64,000 bases of DNA, taken from a virus. The stretch covers positions 216,770 to 280,769 of the IMG/VR virus record IMGVR_UViG_3300024252_000004, one strand, 5' to 3'. The notes below the pieces were generated by a model that saw nothing but the letters and a program-made list of their open reading frames with translations, had not been told where the DNA came from and did no database searches. The translations under genes were made by a program, and so were the position numbers. Below are positions 16,978-25,443 of the stretch, piece by piece (within the stretch, counting starts at the first letter, position 1; each line of letters opens with the position of its first letter).

Positions 16978-17013
16978 CTGTGTGATGATTCACACAGAGA
17001 TTCACGGTATAAT
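16978..17013 (+). promoter_or_regulatory. Promoter-like site with inverted repeat
   Basis: CTGTGTGA and TCACACAG form a perfect 8-bp inverted repeat (16978-16997), followed by TATAAT at 17008-17013. The repeat occupies the -35 area, so it could be an operator or a terminator of the upstream gene. The start codon of the next gene is at 17034. Confidence 0.45.
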
Positions 17014-17033
17014 TAAAAGGTGGAAGGTACATA

Positions 17034-17309
17034 ATGAAAAGAGTTCTTTATGCTGAAATTGAGGCACTGAACATTAATGCTTGGGTTACCAGCCTTGGTG
17101 TGCCAGAGGACTCTGTTTCTATCGTGGAGTTTCTGCTGACTGGTCACTATAAATCAGAGAGACTTGAAGTCTCTTGGGAACCGAGCGAAGCTGTGGAGAT
17201 TTATCTGCTTGCTCTTTGGAGTGCAGGATTCGGAGGCCATCATCACTCTAAGAGTGTAGCGAAAGCTGCCGTAAAGAAGCACATCTTCGGATCAGATTTC
17301 CTATTGTAA
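17034..17309 (+). CDS. Hypothetical protein, 91 aa
   Basis: ATG 17034 behind GGTGGAAGG. The protein contains an FGGHHHS stretch that could bind metal. No family recognised. It is the first gene after the promoter-like site at 17008. Confidence 0.65.
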   Translation: MKRVLYAEIEALNINAWVTSLGVPEDSVSIVEFLLTGHYKSERLEVSWEPSEAVEIYLLALWSAGFGGHHHSKSVAKAAVKKHIFGSDFLL

Positions 17310-17318
17310 AGGTGAGGT

Positions 17319-17552
17319 ATGGACGACGAGAATGATGACATTTTTGAGGAAGAAGATTCCGGAACACTAATGTATCACGTTGTCTTTAAGGGAGGTGGTA
17401 TGCTCAGAGTAGAGCTTCCCATTGATGAAGTACCTCAGTCTAAAGATGAATTGGTTCTGGCCAGAAACGTCAGTCCAGTAGTTTACTACACAGGTGCGAT
17501 TCTTGACTGGAATCAAGTTGCTGCTTGTGTTCCCGATTACTCTACAGTATGA
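17319..17552 (+). CDS. Hypothetical acidic protein, 77 aa
   Basis: ATG 17319 after AAAGGTGAGGT. Begins with an acidic stretch (DDENDDIFEEEDS) followed by a short beta-rich part. Its stop at 17550-17552 abuts the 3' end of the minus-strand HNH gene. Confidence 0.6.
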   Translation: MDDENDDIFEEEDSGTLMYHVVFKGGGMLRVELPIDEVPQSKDELVLARNVSPVVYYTGAILDWNQVAACVPDYSTV

Positions 17553-18242
17553 TTAATAAGATTTGCCATCTTTATATCTTTCGCGCCTCTTATATCTTCC
17601 CATGCCTTTGTTCTTACCTTTATAAGTATCAGTCTGAGCATGACAATTTGGACAGATTAATCTAAGATTCGATAAAGAATTGTTTTCTGAGTTACCATCG
17701 ATGTGATCTAATTCAATCGGCATTGGTAACTCATTCCATTCTAACAAATCGCACACAGAACATTTGCTTCCGTTGTGTTTTAAAAGATATCTTTTTCCAA
17801 CTACCGCAGAAAACTTTCCAGATGCTATTCTTTTCTCAAGATCAAAATCATGCTGGCAATAGTTTGAGCAATACTTTGCAGAACCTCTCTTGGTTTTTTT
17901 GCCGCAATTTACACAATCTGATGCGGGTTTACCATTTCTGGTGACGCCTACATTGTGAAATGAAGCAGAGCAGCTATGAGAACAAAATTTGGAATTAGCT
18001 TTAGCGTAGTTGGTGAATGAATTGCTGCAACCTAAACAAATATATTCTACGAGAACTTCATTAAATAAACTCCTGCATTGACCTGAACAAAATGAATGCG
18101 TAAGATTTTTTCGAATGGAACGCAAAACTGAATGCTTATTTATGCGATAAGCTTCATCGCATTGATCACACTCAAGAGTTACAATTTCTCTTGATTTGAA
18201 GTCTGATAACCACTCTCTGATGTTATCATCTGAATATTTCAT
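17553..18242 (-). CDS. HNH homing endonuclease (minus strand)
   Basis: 229 residues read from ATG at 18242 behind AAGGAAG. Several CxxC zinc pairs (LECDQCDEAY, YICLGCSNSF, CVNCGKKTKRGSAKYCS) precede an HNH core (IELDHIDGNSENNSLSNLRL, then CPNCHAQTDTYKG). It is related to the HNH genes at 14075 and 36058, which share the same final motif, but has a different zinc-finger N-terminus. It sits 13 bases from tRNA-Thr, suggesting insertion next to a tRNA gene. Confidence 0.9.
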   Translation of the reverse strand: MKYSDDNIREWLSDFKSREIVTLECDQCDEAYRINKHSVLRSIRKNLTHSFCSGQCRSLFNEVLVEYICLGCSNSFTNYAKANSKFCSHSCSASFHNVGVTRNGKPASDCVNCGKKTKRGSAKYCSNYCQHDFDLEKRIASGKFSAVVGKRYLLKHNGSKCSVCDLLEWNELPMPIELDHIDGNSENNSLSNLRLICPNCHAQTDTYKGKNKGMGRYKRRERYKDGKSY

Positions 18243-18255
18243 GTCTTCCTTTTAT

Positions 18256-18333
18256 GGCCGTCTAACTCAATTGGCTTAGAGTACCTACCTCGTAAGTAGG
18301 AAGTTTCCGGTTCGAGCCCGGAGTCGGCCTCCA
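18256..18333 (+). tRNA. tRNA-Thr(CGT), CCA encoded
   Basis: Cloverleaf: acceptor GGCCGTC/GTCGGCC with one T-T mismatch, D stem ACTC/GAGT, anticodon stem CCTAC/GTAGG with loop CTCGTAA giving CGT (reads ACG), T stem TCCGG/CCGGA, encoded CCA. Confidence 0.9.
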
Positions 18334-18411
18334 TATGCTTTATCTTAAGAAAATAATAGAAGTATCACTTCATTAAAAATAAATTGCTCCATAACATATA
18401 GGAAAGCTATA

Positions 18412-18819
18412 ATGGCTAAATACGATATGTCTCCACACATCAGAAACCTTGATAATTTCGTCGGCTGGATCTTTATCCGCACTGTTACCAGAGAGGCTGA
18501 AAAGAATCTTGGTGATGGCGGAAAGTTCTGGGAACAGTTCCCTGGAATGCGGGAGGCACACAAAGCAGGAGAGATTGATATCTCTCTGACGATTCAGGGT
18601 GTTGAAGTAGACTTTGTCGATGTGATGAATCAGGTTTACGCAGAGTACCGTAAGGCTGTCGCCGATGACTCTCGCACTCTCGCCAAGACTCTTATCTCTG
18701 ACGAGTTGTCTGATAAGATTGATCTTATCAAGGACATGCTTGACGAGGTTGAGTCTAAGATTGCGGAAGAGATTCCTGAGGATAAACTGGCGAACATTAG
18801 AGAATGGCATAGCGATTGA
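18412..18819 (+). CDS. Hypothetical helical protein, 135 aa
   Basis: ATG 18412 (MAKYDMSPHIRN) behind GAAAGC. The C-terminal half is acidic and helical (DKIDLIKDMLDEVESKIAEE). Unknown function; no domain recognised. Confidence 0.7.
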   Translation: MAKYDMSPHIRNLDNFVGWIFIRTVTREAEKNLGDGGKFWEQFPGMREAHKAGEIDISLTIQGVEVDFVDVMNQVYAEYRKAVADDSRTLAKTLISDELSDKIDLIKDMLDEVESKIAEEIPEDKLANIREWHSD

Positions 18820-18842
18820 CTATGCTATAACTTAGGAGTTCA

Positions 18843-19274
18843 ATGACCGAAGGAACCATAGGATTTACGGGAACAAGAGAAGGCTTGACTAATCTTCAAG
18901 TTTTCGAATTGGCCCGGTTGTTTGTGATAAATTCAGAGCTATACGATACGTTCATACACGGGGACTGTATCGGTGCTGATGCTGACGCAGACCACATTGC
19001 GTACTCATTGGGTTACGCAATTAAGATGAGACCATGTACTCTCGAAAGTATGAGAGCTTACTGTCGATCCGGTATAATAGTAGCAGAGCCAATGCCTCCC
19101 TTGGAGCGAAATAAGTTAATCGTCGGTGATTCGAATCTGATGATTGCTTGCCCCAAGGAAATGAAAGAGGTTCGTCGCTCTGGTACTTGGGCGACAATTA
19201 GGCACTCTATCAAGATGGGCACTAAATTGGTTATCATATATCCTGATGGTAGTCTGGAGGTAAAGAATGACTAA
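18843..19274 (+). CDS. SLOG-like Rossmann-fold protein
   Basis: 143 residues with a GFTGTREGLT start, then IHGDCIGADADADHIAYSLG and a later IACPKEM, a pattern of the SLOG superfamily (DprA, LOG, YspA), which binds nucleotide-like ligands. SLOG domains sense or process NAD-derived molecules in several systems. The exact ligand is unknown. It overlaps the next gene by 8 bases. Confidence 0.65.
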   Translation: MTEGTIGFTGTREGLTNLQVFELARLFVINSELYDTFIHGDCIGADADADHIAYSLGYAIKMRPCTLESMRAYCRSGIIVAEPMPPLERNKLIVGDSNLMIACPKEMKEVRRSGTWATIRHSIKMGTKLVIIYPDGSLEVKND

Positions 19275-19491
19275 GAGTAGAGAAGAGTTTTTGCATAGAA
19301 AGAGTTTGATCCTGGGTAAGATGTTCCGCGAGGCTTATGAGCGTTGTGGCAAAGATCATCAAATCACTAAGGATCTTCTTGAAAGATATTGCAATACTCG
19401 CAGAGAGCTACCGGGTGAAGGGAATGACGGTCAACGTCAGTCTACAAGACTTGGAGCGTATGAGGCTTTCCAGTCAACGCAAGAAGGCTAA
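19267..19491 (+). CDS. Hypothetical protein, 74 aa
   Basis: ATG 19267 behind GGAGGTAAAG, inside the end of the SLOG-like gene. Charged and helical. It is followed by a classic terminator, so it ends this transcription unit. Confidence 0.65.
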   Translation: MTKSREEFLHRKSLILGKMFREAYERCGKDHQITKDLLERYCNTRRELPGEGNDGQRQSTRLGAYEAFQSTQEG

Positions 19492-19514
19492 GAAAGAAAC
19501 ACATTCTGCATAGC

Positions 19515-19547
19515 AAAAAAGGGACACTGTAATGGTGTCCCTTTTTT
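19515..19547 (+). terminator. Rho-independent terminator
   Basis: GGGACAC and GTGTCCC enclose loop TGTAATG and are followed by six T; the preceding A run extends the stem. Textbook form. Confidence 0.9.
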
Positions 19548-19555
19548 CGTGGCCG

Positions 19556-19568
19556 CCGGGGAGAAAAA
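19556..19568 (+). repeat. 13-bp repeat upstream of promoter copy 3
   Basis: CCGGGGAGAAAAA, identical to 24819-24831. Both copies lie 12-35 bases upstream of a phage promoter and are followed by TGAT and CGG, so this may be an upstream promoter element. Confidence 0.55.
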
Positions 19569-19580
19569 CTTGATAGCGGA

Positions 19581-19610
19581 TTTTTCTACATTTCTCACAA
19601 GACGTTATAC
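19581..19610 (+). promoter_or_regulatory. Phage promoter copy 3
   Basis: TTTTTCTACATTT, CTCACAAGAC, GTTATAC. It is the first of two tandem copies ahead of 19762 and 20212. Confidence 0.7.
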
Positions 19611-19688
19611 TAAGCCAGCAGCACGGCGCTGCAAACAACGTACAGCATCGGGCAAGCGGAAAACGAAACAAACTGTCGATAGACGAAA

Positions 19689-19718
19689 GTTTTCCAAATT
19701 TCCCACAGGATGTTATAC
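19689..19718 (+). promoter_or_regulatory. Phage promoter copy 4
   Basis: GTTTTCCAAATTT, CCCACAGGAT, GTTATAC. Second tandem copy, 108 bases after copy 3. Doubling suggests high output. Confidence 0.75.
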
Positions 19719-19761
19719 GATGGTGTCGGGTGAGCCGATAACGATTAAGGAGCGCGAAAGC

Positions 19762-20142
19762 ATGTCAAGTCGCAATGCAAAGTGGGATAAGGCGGTCAGT
19801 GATAAGACGCCTCTGAACCCAGAAGATACTCTCGCTTACTACGAGAATGTTCAGCTTGACCCCACCGCTGGTCTTTCCAGCCGTGACCGTGCTCGAATTG
19901 CTGGATGGATGAGTGCTACGAAGAATAGCTCCAACCAGCCTGATACTGTCGAGCTTTCAGATGGCGACAAGAGATACCTTGCCCGTCTGGACAAGAGAGC
20001 TAACGCTCTCCCCGCTGACAACACACAGTTTATACAGCCGGTTGATTACTACAAGCTCCTTGGAGACGCATGGGACAATATGTACGTGTGGTTTAAGGGG
20101 AACAGTTGGCCAAAGGCCCGACCGGTTACTACAGAGTCTTAG
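19762..20142 (+). CDS. Hypothetical protein, 126 aa
   Basis: Start ATG 19762 behind AAGGAG; the frame is open from 19549 but would cross both promoters. Hydrophilic protein (SSRNAKWDKAVSDKTPLNP) with an aromatic C-terminus (YVWFKGNSWPKARPV). Unknown. It is transcribed from the tandem promoters together with 20212. Confidence 0.7.
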   Translation: MSSRNAKWDKAVSDKTPLNPEDTLAYYENVQLDPTAGLSSRDRARIAGWMSATKNSSNQPDTVELSDGDKRYLARLDKRANALPADNTQFIQPVDYYKLLGDAWDNMYVWFKGNSWPKARPVTTES

Positions 20143-20211
20143 AGAGAAGAAGGAAAGGGTTGCTATTTTGACCTTGACCAATTAATTAAAACAAAAGAAA
20201 GGAAATTACAT

Positions 20212-20679
20212 ATGTCTGCTGAATTCGATCTTCGTCCCGATGACCTCGTCATCATTCGTCTTACCCTTCGCGGTCGCGATGGCGGTGCTGCCGTCAACGT
20301 GAATGAGACCCCTACTGTTGCTGATCTCGGCCTCGGTCAGGATGCTCCTACCGTCGAGCCCCCAACGCTCGATACTGCCGAGTACGCTCGCCTGCTTTCT
20401 GCTGGCGGAAGTGATGCTGAGGCTGCCCTTCGTATGCTCGCTGAGTTTAACGAGGCAACCGCTGACTTCATGGCTGCTGGTGGAACCCCTCCTGCTGAGT
20501 CTCTGGCTCAGGCAGTGGTTGACTGGGTCGTTGAGACCCGTCCTGGCGGACACAAGTTCGTTACCACTGACTCCGCAGACGGCTACGTGATCTCCGCTCG
20601 TGAGATCAACATCCACCAGGTTAGCCTTGGTGATGATGACCGTGCCTTCCGTGTCACCGCTGTCGGTACTTGGGGCTGA
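20212..20679 (+). CDS. Probably abundant small protein, 155 aa, unknown
   Basis: ATG 20212 behind AAAGAAAGGAAA. Tandem promoters upstream and a strong terminator downstream isolate it. Its codons are unusually uniform (GCT, GTC, CGT, CTC, ACC), unlike most neighbours, which suggests selection for high expression. Alanine-rich middle, beta-like ends, last residues GTWG. Function unknown; a structural or decoy protein is possible. The terminal glycine and the nearby E1-like gene make a modifier role conceivable but unproven. Confidence 0.75.
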   Translation: MSAEFDLRPDDLVIIRLTLRGRDGGAAVNVNETPTVADLGLGQDAPTVEPPTLDTAEYARLLSAGGSDAEAALRMLAEFNEATADFMAAGGTPPAESLAQAVVDWVVETRPGGHKFVTTDSADGYVISAREINIHQVSLGDDDRAFRVTAVGTWG

Positions 20680-20733
20680 TTAACTGAGCGTAAAGCTTAG
20701 TTAGTCGCGAAGGGTCAAAAATAGCTAAACACT

Positions 20734-20770
20734 GGGGGTCGGTAGTTCGGAAGTTCTACCGACCCCCTTT
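20734..20770 (+). terminator. Rho-independent terminator
   Basis: A 12-bp stem GGGGGTCGGTAG/CTACCGACCCCC with loop TTCGGAAGTT, followed by TTT. It closes the unit containing 20212. Confidence 0.88.
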
Positions 20771-20838
20771 GTCCATTCTTCTCTAAAGAATAAAACATTA
20801 AACATAACACCAATAACCTTTACTCATAGGTGATTAGA

Positions 20839-22251
20839 ATGTCCGATATTGGTAAGCTTTGGTCCACGGTAGACGTAGACCTTGAAAAGTATAAGGCCGG
20901 CACAATGCCGGAGGTTCGCAGGAGCGGCAGTTACAGTAACTGCAATTGTTCCGAGTGCCAGAGTCTTAAGGCTCTGCGTGACAATATTCTCGCCGCACGA
21001 AACGGAAGTACATTCTTCGGCATCTCCCGAGATGTGCAGGCAAAGGTCGAAAAGGTCAAGATGTCTCTGGTCGTAGAGACTCCAGGCTTCTATAGTCTTG
21101 GCCCTATCTCGGATCAGACGAATGGTATCTTCGATACGGTCTACTTCTCCGAGCCCGGAAAGTATTCTTTCGTCAAGATTTACAAGGCCGCACGCAATGC
21201 TCCAGATGGTCTGATGCTCATTGACGATGAGATCAGCGCTGCCTTTGGAGAGGGTGGAATTACGTCTGCTTACAGAGAGGCTTTCGGAAAGGTCTTTGTT
21301 ATGGGAGAGCTTGCCGGCGATGCTTGGGGCGCTCTGAAGAATAAGATCAATCTCGCTATCCAGGGTGTTGTGCCTGAGGAAGATGAGCCTATTCTCGAAG
21401 AGGTTAACTTCGATGGAGTGTTTCTGGTCAATGACCGATACATCCCGATGTTCTACTTCAATGACACCTTCACTATCATCACGAGTGCCGATGGTAATAG
21501 TAAGAAGTGTGAGTCCATCCCTGGTCTTCCCACTGATGATGCGACTAAGTCGATGAACTACATCAAGAGCATCGCCAAGAAGCTTCCTAAGTGCTTCGGC
21601 TTTGCTGATGATAAGCACGCGATCCCATTCGTCTATGATACCGAGACGCATTCTCTTGCGACTGGTGTTGGGATCTCTGATGTCATTCATTGCCTTGTGA
21701 ATGAGAATAAGGATAAGTTCTCTGAGGCCATTCAGAATGTCTTTGGTCACGTTCTGAGTCCGCTTGAGTTTATTGATGCAGTGAAGCAGGACTTCGCAGT
21801 CAATGGTGCAGATGAGTTTGAGATCACCGAGTTCTGGCCTAAGCATGTTACGGCACGCTGGTCGGAGTGGGAGACTCACGATAAGCTGGACCACTCTGTT
21901 ACCTTCTCTGGCTATCTTGCAGGAGTTAGTTTCCAGGGTAAGCCTCTGGTTGGGAAGAATGGTTCTCAGCGTGGAGACATCCACATTCGTTTCAACCCTG
22001 AGACTGGCCGTCCTTGGCTTATGAAGTCTCCCTGGTGTCAGCGAATCAACTCTTGGTCTAAGAAGAATCATGGAGTTATCGATCAGCTTTATGATATCTG
22101 GGCTCTCGCTGACTGGCTGTCCGGTCCCTTCGCTGAAAAGTGCAACCTCAACATGAAGTCTGCTCCTTGTGTCTTTGCTGGAAACAAGATGGTTGACCGA
22201 AAGAAGAGTGCTCTTGACAAGCTTCGTGCCAAGCTTAACGCTGTAGGCTGA
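20839..22251 (+). CDS. Unknown 470-aa protein, paralog of the 11282 product
   Basis: ATG 20839 behind AGGTGAT (the frame also allows GTG 20830). The C-terminal third aligns with the 11282 product (FWPK, ADWLSGPFAEK, then CVFAGNK). A cysteine cluster (SNCNCSECQS) near residues 33-42 is absent from the paralog and may bind zinc. It is followed by the second E1-like gene. Confidence 0.75.
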   Translation: MSDIGKLWSTVDVDLEKYKAGTMPEVRRSGSYSNCNCSECQSLKALRDNILAARNGSTFFGISRDVQAKVEKVKMSLVVETPGFYSLGPISDQTNGIFDTVYFSEPGKYSFVKIYKAARNAPDGLMLIDDEISAAFGEGGITSAYREAFGKVFVMGELAGDAWGALKNKINLAIQGVVPEEDEPILEEVNFDGVFLVNDRYIPMFYFNDTFTIITSADGNSKKCESIPGLPTDDATKSMNYIKSIAKKLPKCFGFADDKHAIPFVYDTETHSLATGVGISDVIHCLVNENKDKFSEAIQNVFGHVLSPLEFIDAVKQDFAVNGADEFEITEFWPKHVTARWSEWETHDKLDHSVTFSGYLAGVSFQGKPLVGKNGSQRGDIHIRFNPETGRPWLMKSPWCQRINSWSKKNHGVIDQLYDIWALADWLSGPFAEKCNLNMKSAPCVFAGNKMVDRKKSALDKLRAKLNAVG

Positions 22252-22297
22252 AGCTTAGTTTCCCCGCTACATAACACTAACTATACAGGTGTAACAA

Positions 22298-23089
22298 ATG
22301 CTACGTAGACCCACTATTGCCATCGTTGGCTGTGGCTTTATCGGCTCGCATCTTGCAGACGAGCTTGCTAAGCTTTTCTACTCTCAGGATGTATTCCCTT
22401 TCCACTTCCTCTTCATTGACTATGATGAATGGGAGGACCGGAACGCTGCGAACCAGAATGTGTCTTACGAGATCGCAAATAGTGAAGAGCCTAAGGCTAT
22501 CACTTGCGCTCGGTATGCCAATCAGTACCCGAACAACGAGGGCAAAGCTGTCGTTGAGAAGCTGACTCATGCAAATGCTGCTGAGCTTCTAAAGGATGCT
22601 GTGCTTGTCATTGATGCAGTGGATAACATTCCTACTCGTCAGATCCTTTGGGCTATGGGTATTGGTGGAGCTACTGCTCCCTGTATGCATGTTGGTATCT
22701 CGCGGAAGGGTGACGGTATCATCAACTGGTCTTCGACCAAGCTTGATACCTTCCCTTTCAACCCGGTTGCAATGGCCGGTCGTGATCTCGCTGAGCAGGA
22801 TGTCAAGGAGCCGCCTTGTGAAATGTATAAGTATCGTGCCTCTGGCATGGTTCTTTTCCAGGCAGCAGCTAAGGCTGTATCCTTCTTCTTCGGAAAGGAT
22901 CCTTGGAATTATCTTGAGTGTGATGGGGTCACTGAGCGTGGAACCATGACTTGCTGGACTACCAGTGTTGAGAACGGAGCGAAGCTTCTGACAGATGATA
23001 TGTATCTGGATATGGAAGAGGGCTTTTTCCCTGTTGATTGGCGGGACGTTGACTTCCACGCTATCAACGCAGAAACGGACGAGGACTAA
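22298..23089 (+). CDS. E1/ThiF-like adenylating enzyme (second copy)
   Basis: 263 residues, normal length for ThiF/MoeB relatives. GCGFIG at residues 11-16, the acidic segment FIDYDEWEDRNAANQN, and the VIDAVDN strand are the adenylation motifs. EPPCEMYKY carries a candidate active cysteine. It is not closely similar to the E1-like gene at 5211, so the two probably serve different partners. Neighbours are the 470-aa paralog and a 541-aa zinc-ribbon protein. Confidence 0.85.
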   Translation: MLRRPTIAIVGCGFIGSHLADELAKLFYSQDVFPFHFLFIDYDEWEDRNAANQNVSYEIANSEEPKAITCARYANQYPNNEGKAVVEKLTHANAAELLKDAVLVIDAVDNIPTRQILWAMGIGGATAPCMHVGISRKGDGIINWSSTKLDTFPFNPVAMAGRDLAEQDVKEPPCEMYKYRASGMVLFQAAAKAVSFFFGKDPWNYLECDGVTERGTMTCWTTSVENGAKLLTDDMYLDMEEGFFPVDWRDVDFHAINAETDED

Positions 23090-23091
23090 AC

Positions 23092-24717
23092 ATGACTAAT
23101 CGTAATTGGGGCAGGTCGAGTACGCCCACAAAGAAGACTGCTCACGCAAAGATCACGATCTACAGTGGCGAGATTCCAGAGGATGATAATACTGATGATT
23201 CCACTTGGGAGGTCGAGGGTGAGTATTACGTCGGAGAGCAGAGGCTCGGACAGGCTATTGACAATGCTGTTGATGTCCTTCAGGTCTACTCCGATGTAAT
23301 CAAGGATGACAACAAGTCGTACAAGATGCCTACTGGTAAGGACACTATTCCTAACCTCTTCATGAAGAAGGGAAGTGTTCCTACTAAGAGGACTTGGACC
23401 CGAAATGTTGCTTGCTGTGCATACAATGCAACTGACGGCTACATGAAGCACTGGCTTGGTCGCCAGTTTGATCGGGATGATAGGGATTGGTACTGTCGCC
23501 ACCATTTGGTGACCCCTGATGGTCTCCCTCAGGAGTTCAGTTTCACTGTGCTTCAGCAGCTTGTTGAGGCTTATGACTGTGGTATCAAGGGGATTCAGGT
23601 TCCACGAACCAGTCGTCGCTTTGATGAGCAGAAAATCTTCATTGAGGCTCTCGGCGCAAACCCTCTCTTTAAGGTGAATGGAAACACCACCAACGAAGAG
23701 GCTTATGAGGTTCTTTATCCCGAGGCAGCTATTCCTATCTTCCTTGAGAAGGAAGGTCTGGATGATACTCCGAAGGGTCGTGCCGAGCTTAAGAAGCGTG
23801 TCTTTGACACTTGGCGATTCGAGTGTATTGATATGCCCGATCTCGGTGCAGTCATCATGCGGCAGTTTTCTTTGAGCATGGTAGGACACAATGGTGGTTC
23901 TAACTACTATGGTCCTCGCTCTAAGTTCTCGGTGAATGATGATACTGATAAGTGGCTGATGGCTGTGCAGTTTGCAGAGCTTAAGGACATCGACTATCTT
24001 GTTCCGCTGGAGCTTGAGGCATACAAGGAGTATGACGGTACTCTGATCTATGATTGGTGGGGAATCAAGTGCGATGCTTCTAAGACTCTTAGAGGTTACG
24101 CTCCCAAGTATCAGAGCACCAGTTCTTACCGAAGCGGCTATGGCGGCGGCAGCAGCTACAACGGTGATACTTCCGGCTCTGGCAAGGGAAAGACTGATTA
24201 CTTTGTTCCTCCACTTCGGGCTCTTGGATACGATGCTTCACAGATTCTTCTGATGTCTTGGAAGACTGCTCGGACCCTAAAGGAAGGTAAGATTTCTGCG
24301 AAGGGTACGGTCATTAAGAGTGATGGTACTTGGCTGTCTGAGAAGGATAAGAGTTCTTCCTCTAAGGATGGAGGACAGATGAAGCTTATCACGGACAAGG
24401 AGAATGTTTCGACAGAGGTGAAAGTCCTCGCTTACCCGCCTCTGTGTGAGGGTTGTCAAAAGAATCCAGGCGATACGGTCTATGATATCAATGATAACCT
24501 AAAGTGTGAGAACTGTGGTGATCTTGTCGAGGCGTACCTCGTTCCCAGGAACAACCTTCTGAGCGGCTGGACTGCTGTTAGCGAGCGAGCACTGTCTCAG
24601 CTTGATGACGACAGTGATGACGACCTTGAGGATTGGGAATACCAGTGGCTTCTTGGGGGCGATGACACCGATGAGATAGATTTCAGTGGAGACTCTGGGA
24701 ACATTCACCTTCCTTGA
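23092..24717 (+). CDS. 541-aa protein with zinc ribbon and acidic tail
   Basis: ATG 23092 two bases after the E1-like stop. A glycine/serine/tyrosine-rich linker (SYRSGYGGGSSYNGDTSGSG) lies near residue 350. A zinc ribbon CEGCQKNPGDTVYD...CENCGD lies near residues 454-480, and the tail is very acidic (DDDSDDDLED). Family unknown. Its place behind an E1-like gene suggests a partner, possibly a target-recognition or ligase-like role, which is inference only. Confidence 0.7.
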   Translation: MTNRNWGRSSTPTKKTAHAKITIYSGEIPEDDNTDDSTWEVEGEYYVGEQRLGQAIDNAVDVLQVYSDVIKDDNKSYKMPTGKDTIPNLFMKKGSVPTKRTWTRNVACCAYNATDGYMKHWLGRQFDRDDRDWYCRHHLVTPDGLPQEFSFTVLQQLVEAYDCGIKGIQVPRTSRRFDEQKIFIEALGANPLFKVNGNTTNEEAYEVLYPEAAIPIFLEKEGLDDTPKGRAELKKRVFDTWRFECIDMPDLGAVIMRQFSLSMVGHNGGSNYYGPRSKFSVNDDTDKWLMAVQFAELKDIDYLVPLELEAYKEYDGTLIYDWWGIKCDASKTLRGYAPKYQSTSSYRSGYGGGSSYNGDTSGSGKGKTDYFVPPLRALGYDASQILLMSWKTARTLKEGKISAKGTVIKSDGTWLSEKDKSSSSKDGGQMKLITDKENVSTEVKVLAYPPLCEGCQKNPGDTVYDINDNLKCENCGDLVEAYLVPRNNLLSGWTAVSERALSQLDDDSDDDLEDWEYQWLLGGDDTDEIDFSGDSGNIHLP

Positions 24718-24759
24718 CAATTCGTTACGGTTCAAGCAGTAGACGTAACTCTTGATTAA

Positions 24760-24796
24760 CAAGAAGAGGGTAGACCAAGTGTCTATCCTCTTCTTG
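24760..24796. terminator. Long hairpin, terminator-like
   Basis: CAAGAAGAGGGTAGAC pairs with GTCTATCCTCTTCTTG over 16 bp (one G-U), loop CAAGT. It lies after the 541-aa gene and before promoter copy 5. No T run follows, so it may also be a processing site. Confidence 0.6.
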
Positions 24797-24818
24797 CCGT
24801 TTGATTCTGCCCCGCCCA

Positions 24819-24831
24819 CCGGGGAGAAAAA
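24819..24831 (+). repeat. 13-bp repeat upstream of promoter copy 5
   Basis: CCGGGGAGAAAAA, second copy of the element at 19556-19568, again just upstream of a phage promoter. Confidence 0.55.
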
Positions 24832-24865
24832 GCTGATTCGCGGCTCTTGGCGGGGGTTAGTTTAA

Positions 24866-24896
24866 ATTTTTCTGACTTTCCCATAGGACGTTATAG
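24866..24896 (+). promoter_or_regulatory. Phage promoter copy 5
   Basis: TTTTTCTGACTTT, CCCATAGGAC, GTTATAGG. It drives the RNA-repair and CoA genes that follow. Confidence 0.75.
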
Positions 24897-24924
24897 GAAG
24901 CCAAAGGATTTTTAAGGTAAAACA

Positions 24925-25443
24925 ATGAAGAAGATATGCTACATTATGCGGGGAGTTCCAGGTTCTGGAAAAAGTACTGCCGCCCGTTCAATTGCTCGAA
25001 CAGCACCGCCCGGAAAGGTTGGTGAGTTCTGGCATCACATTGGCGAGTTTGGTCCTGATCAGCGTTGCGCTCTATACTTCGGTGAGCCTGACGGTGATAT
25101 CTTTTCTGCCGTTCATTCTGCGGACGATTACTTTCTCAACGAGGAAGGGGTCTATGTGTTCAACAGGATGGCACTAGGAAAGGTTCACTCCAAGAACTTC
25201 AAGTCTTTCAGGGAGTCTTGTGAGCTTGACATTCCTATTGTCATATGTGACAACACGAACCTTAGGCGGAAAGAGTGGAAGAAGTACGCAGCCTGCGGGG
25301 ATAACCGAGGATATATCGTCGCCTTTGTAGAGATGCCTCTTCCAAATCCTCAAGTTGCAGCAGAGAGAAACTCACACGGAGTTCCACTTGCTGACATCAA
25401 ACGAATGATTAAGAATTGGGAACCATTTAATGGGAAAATATAA
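24925..25443 (+). CDS. Polynucleotide kinase-like P-loop protein
   Basis: 172 residues with Walker A GVPGSGKST (residues 10-18), the SADDYF segment and CDNTNLRRKEW, the pattern of the N4BP2/PNK-like kinases that phosphorylate 5' ends of RNA or DNA. With the RlaP-like nucleotidyltransferase (26210) and RNA ligase (42210) it could repair tRNA cut by host anticodon nucleases. First gene after promoter copy 5. Confidence 0.8.
   Translation: MKKICYIMRGVPGSGKSTAARSIARTAPPGKVGEFWHHIGEFGPDQRCALYFGEPDGDIFSAVHSADDYFLNEEGVYVFNRMALGKVHSKNFKSFRESCELDIPIVICDNTNLRRKEWKKYAACGDNRGYIVAFVEMPLPNPQVAAERNSHGVPLADIKRMIKNWEPFNGKI

Noticed and set aside
20824-22071. 415-codon open frame on the minus strand
   Set aside because: It lies wholly antisense to a gene with a good ribosome site and a paralog; the frame is open because of codon bias, with no start signal of its own.
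23086-23889. 267-codon minus-strand frame
   Set aside because: Shadow of the 541-aa gene; no ribosome site and low-complexity, leucine/serine-rich translation.
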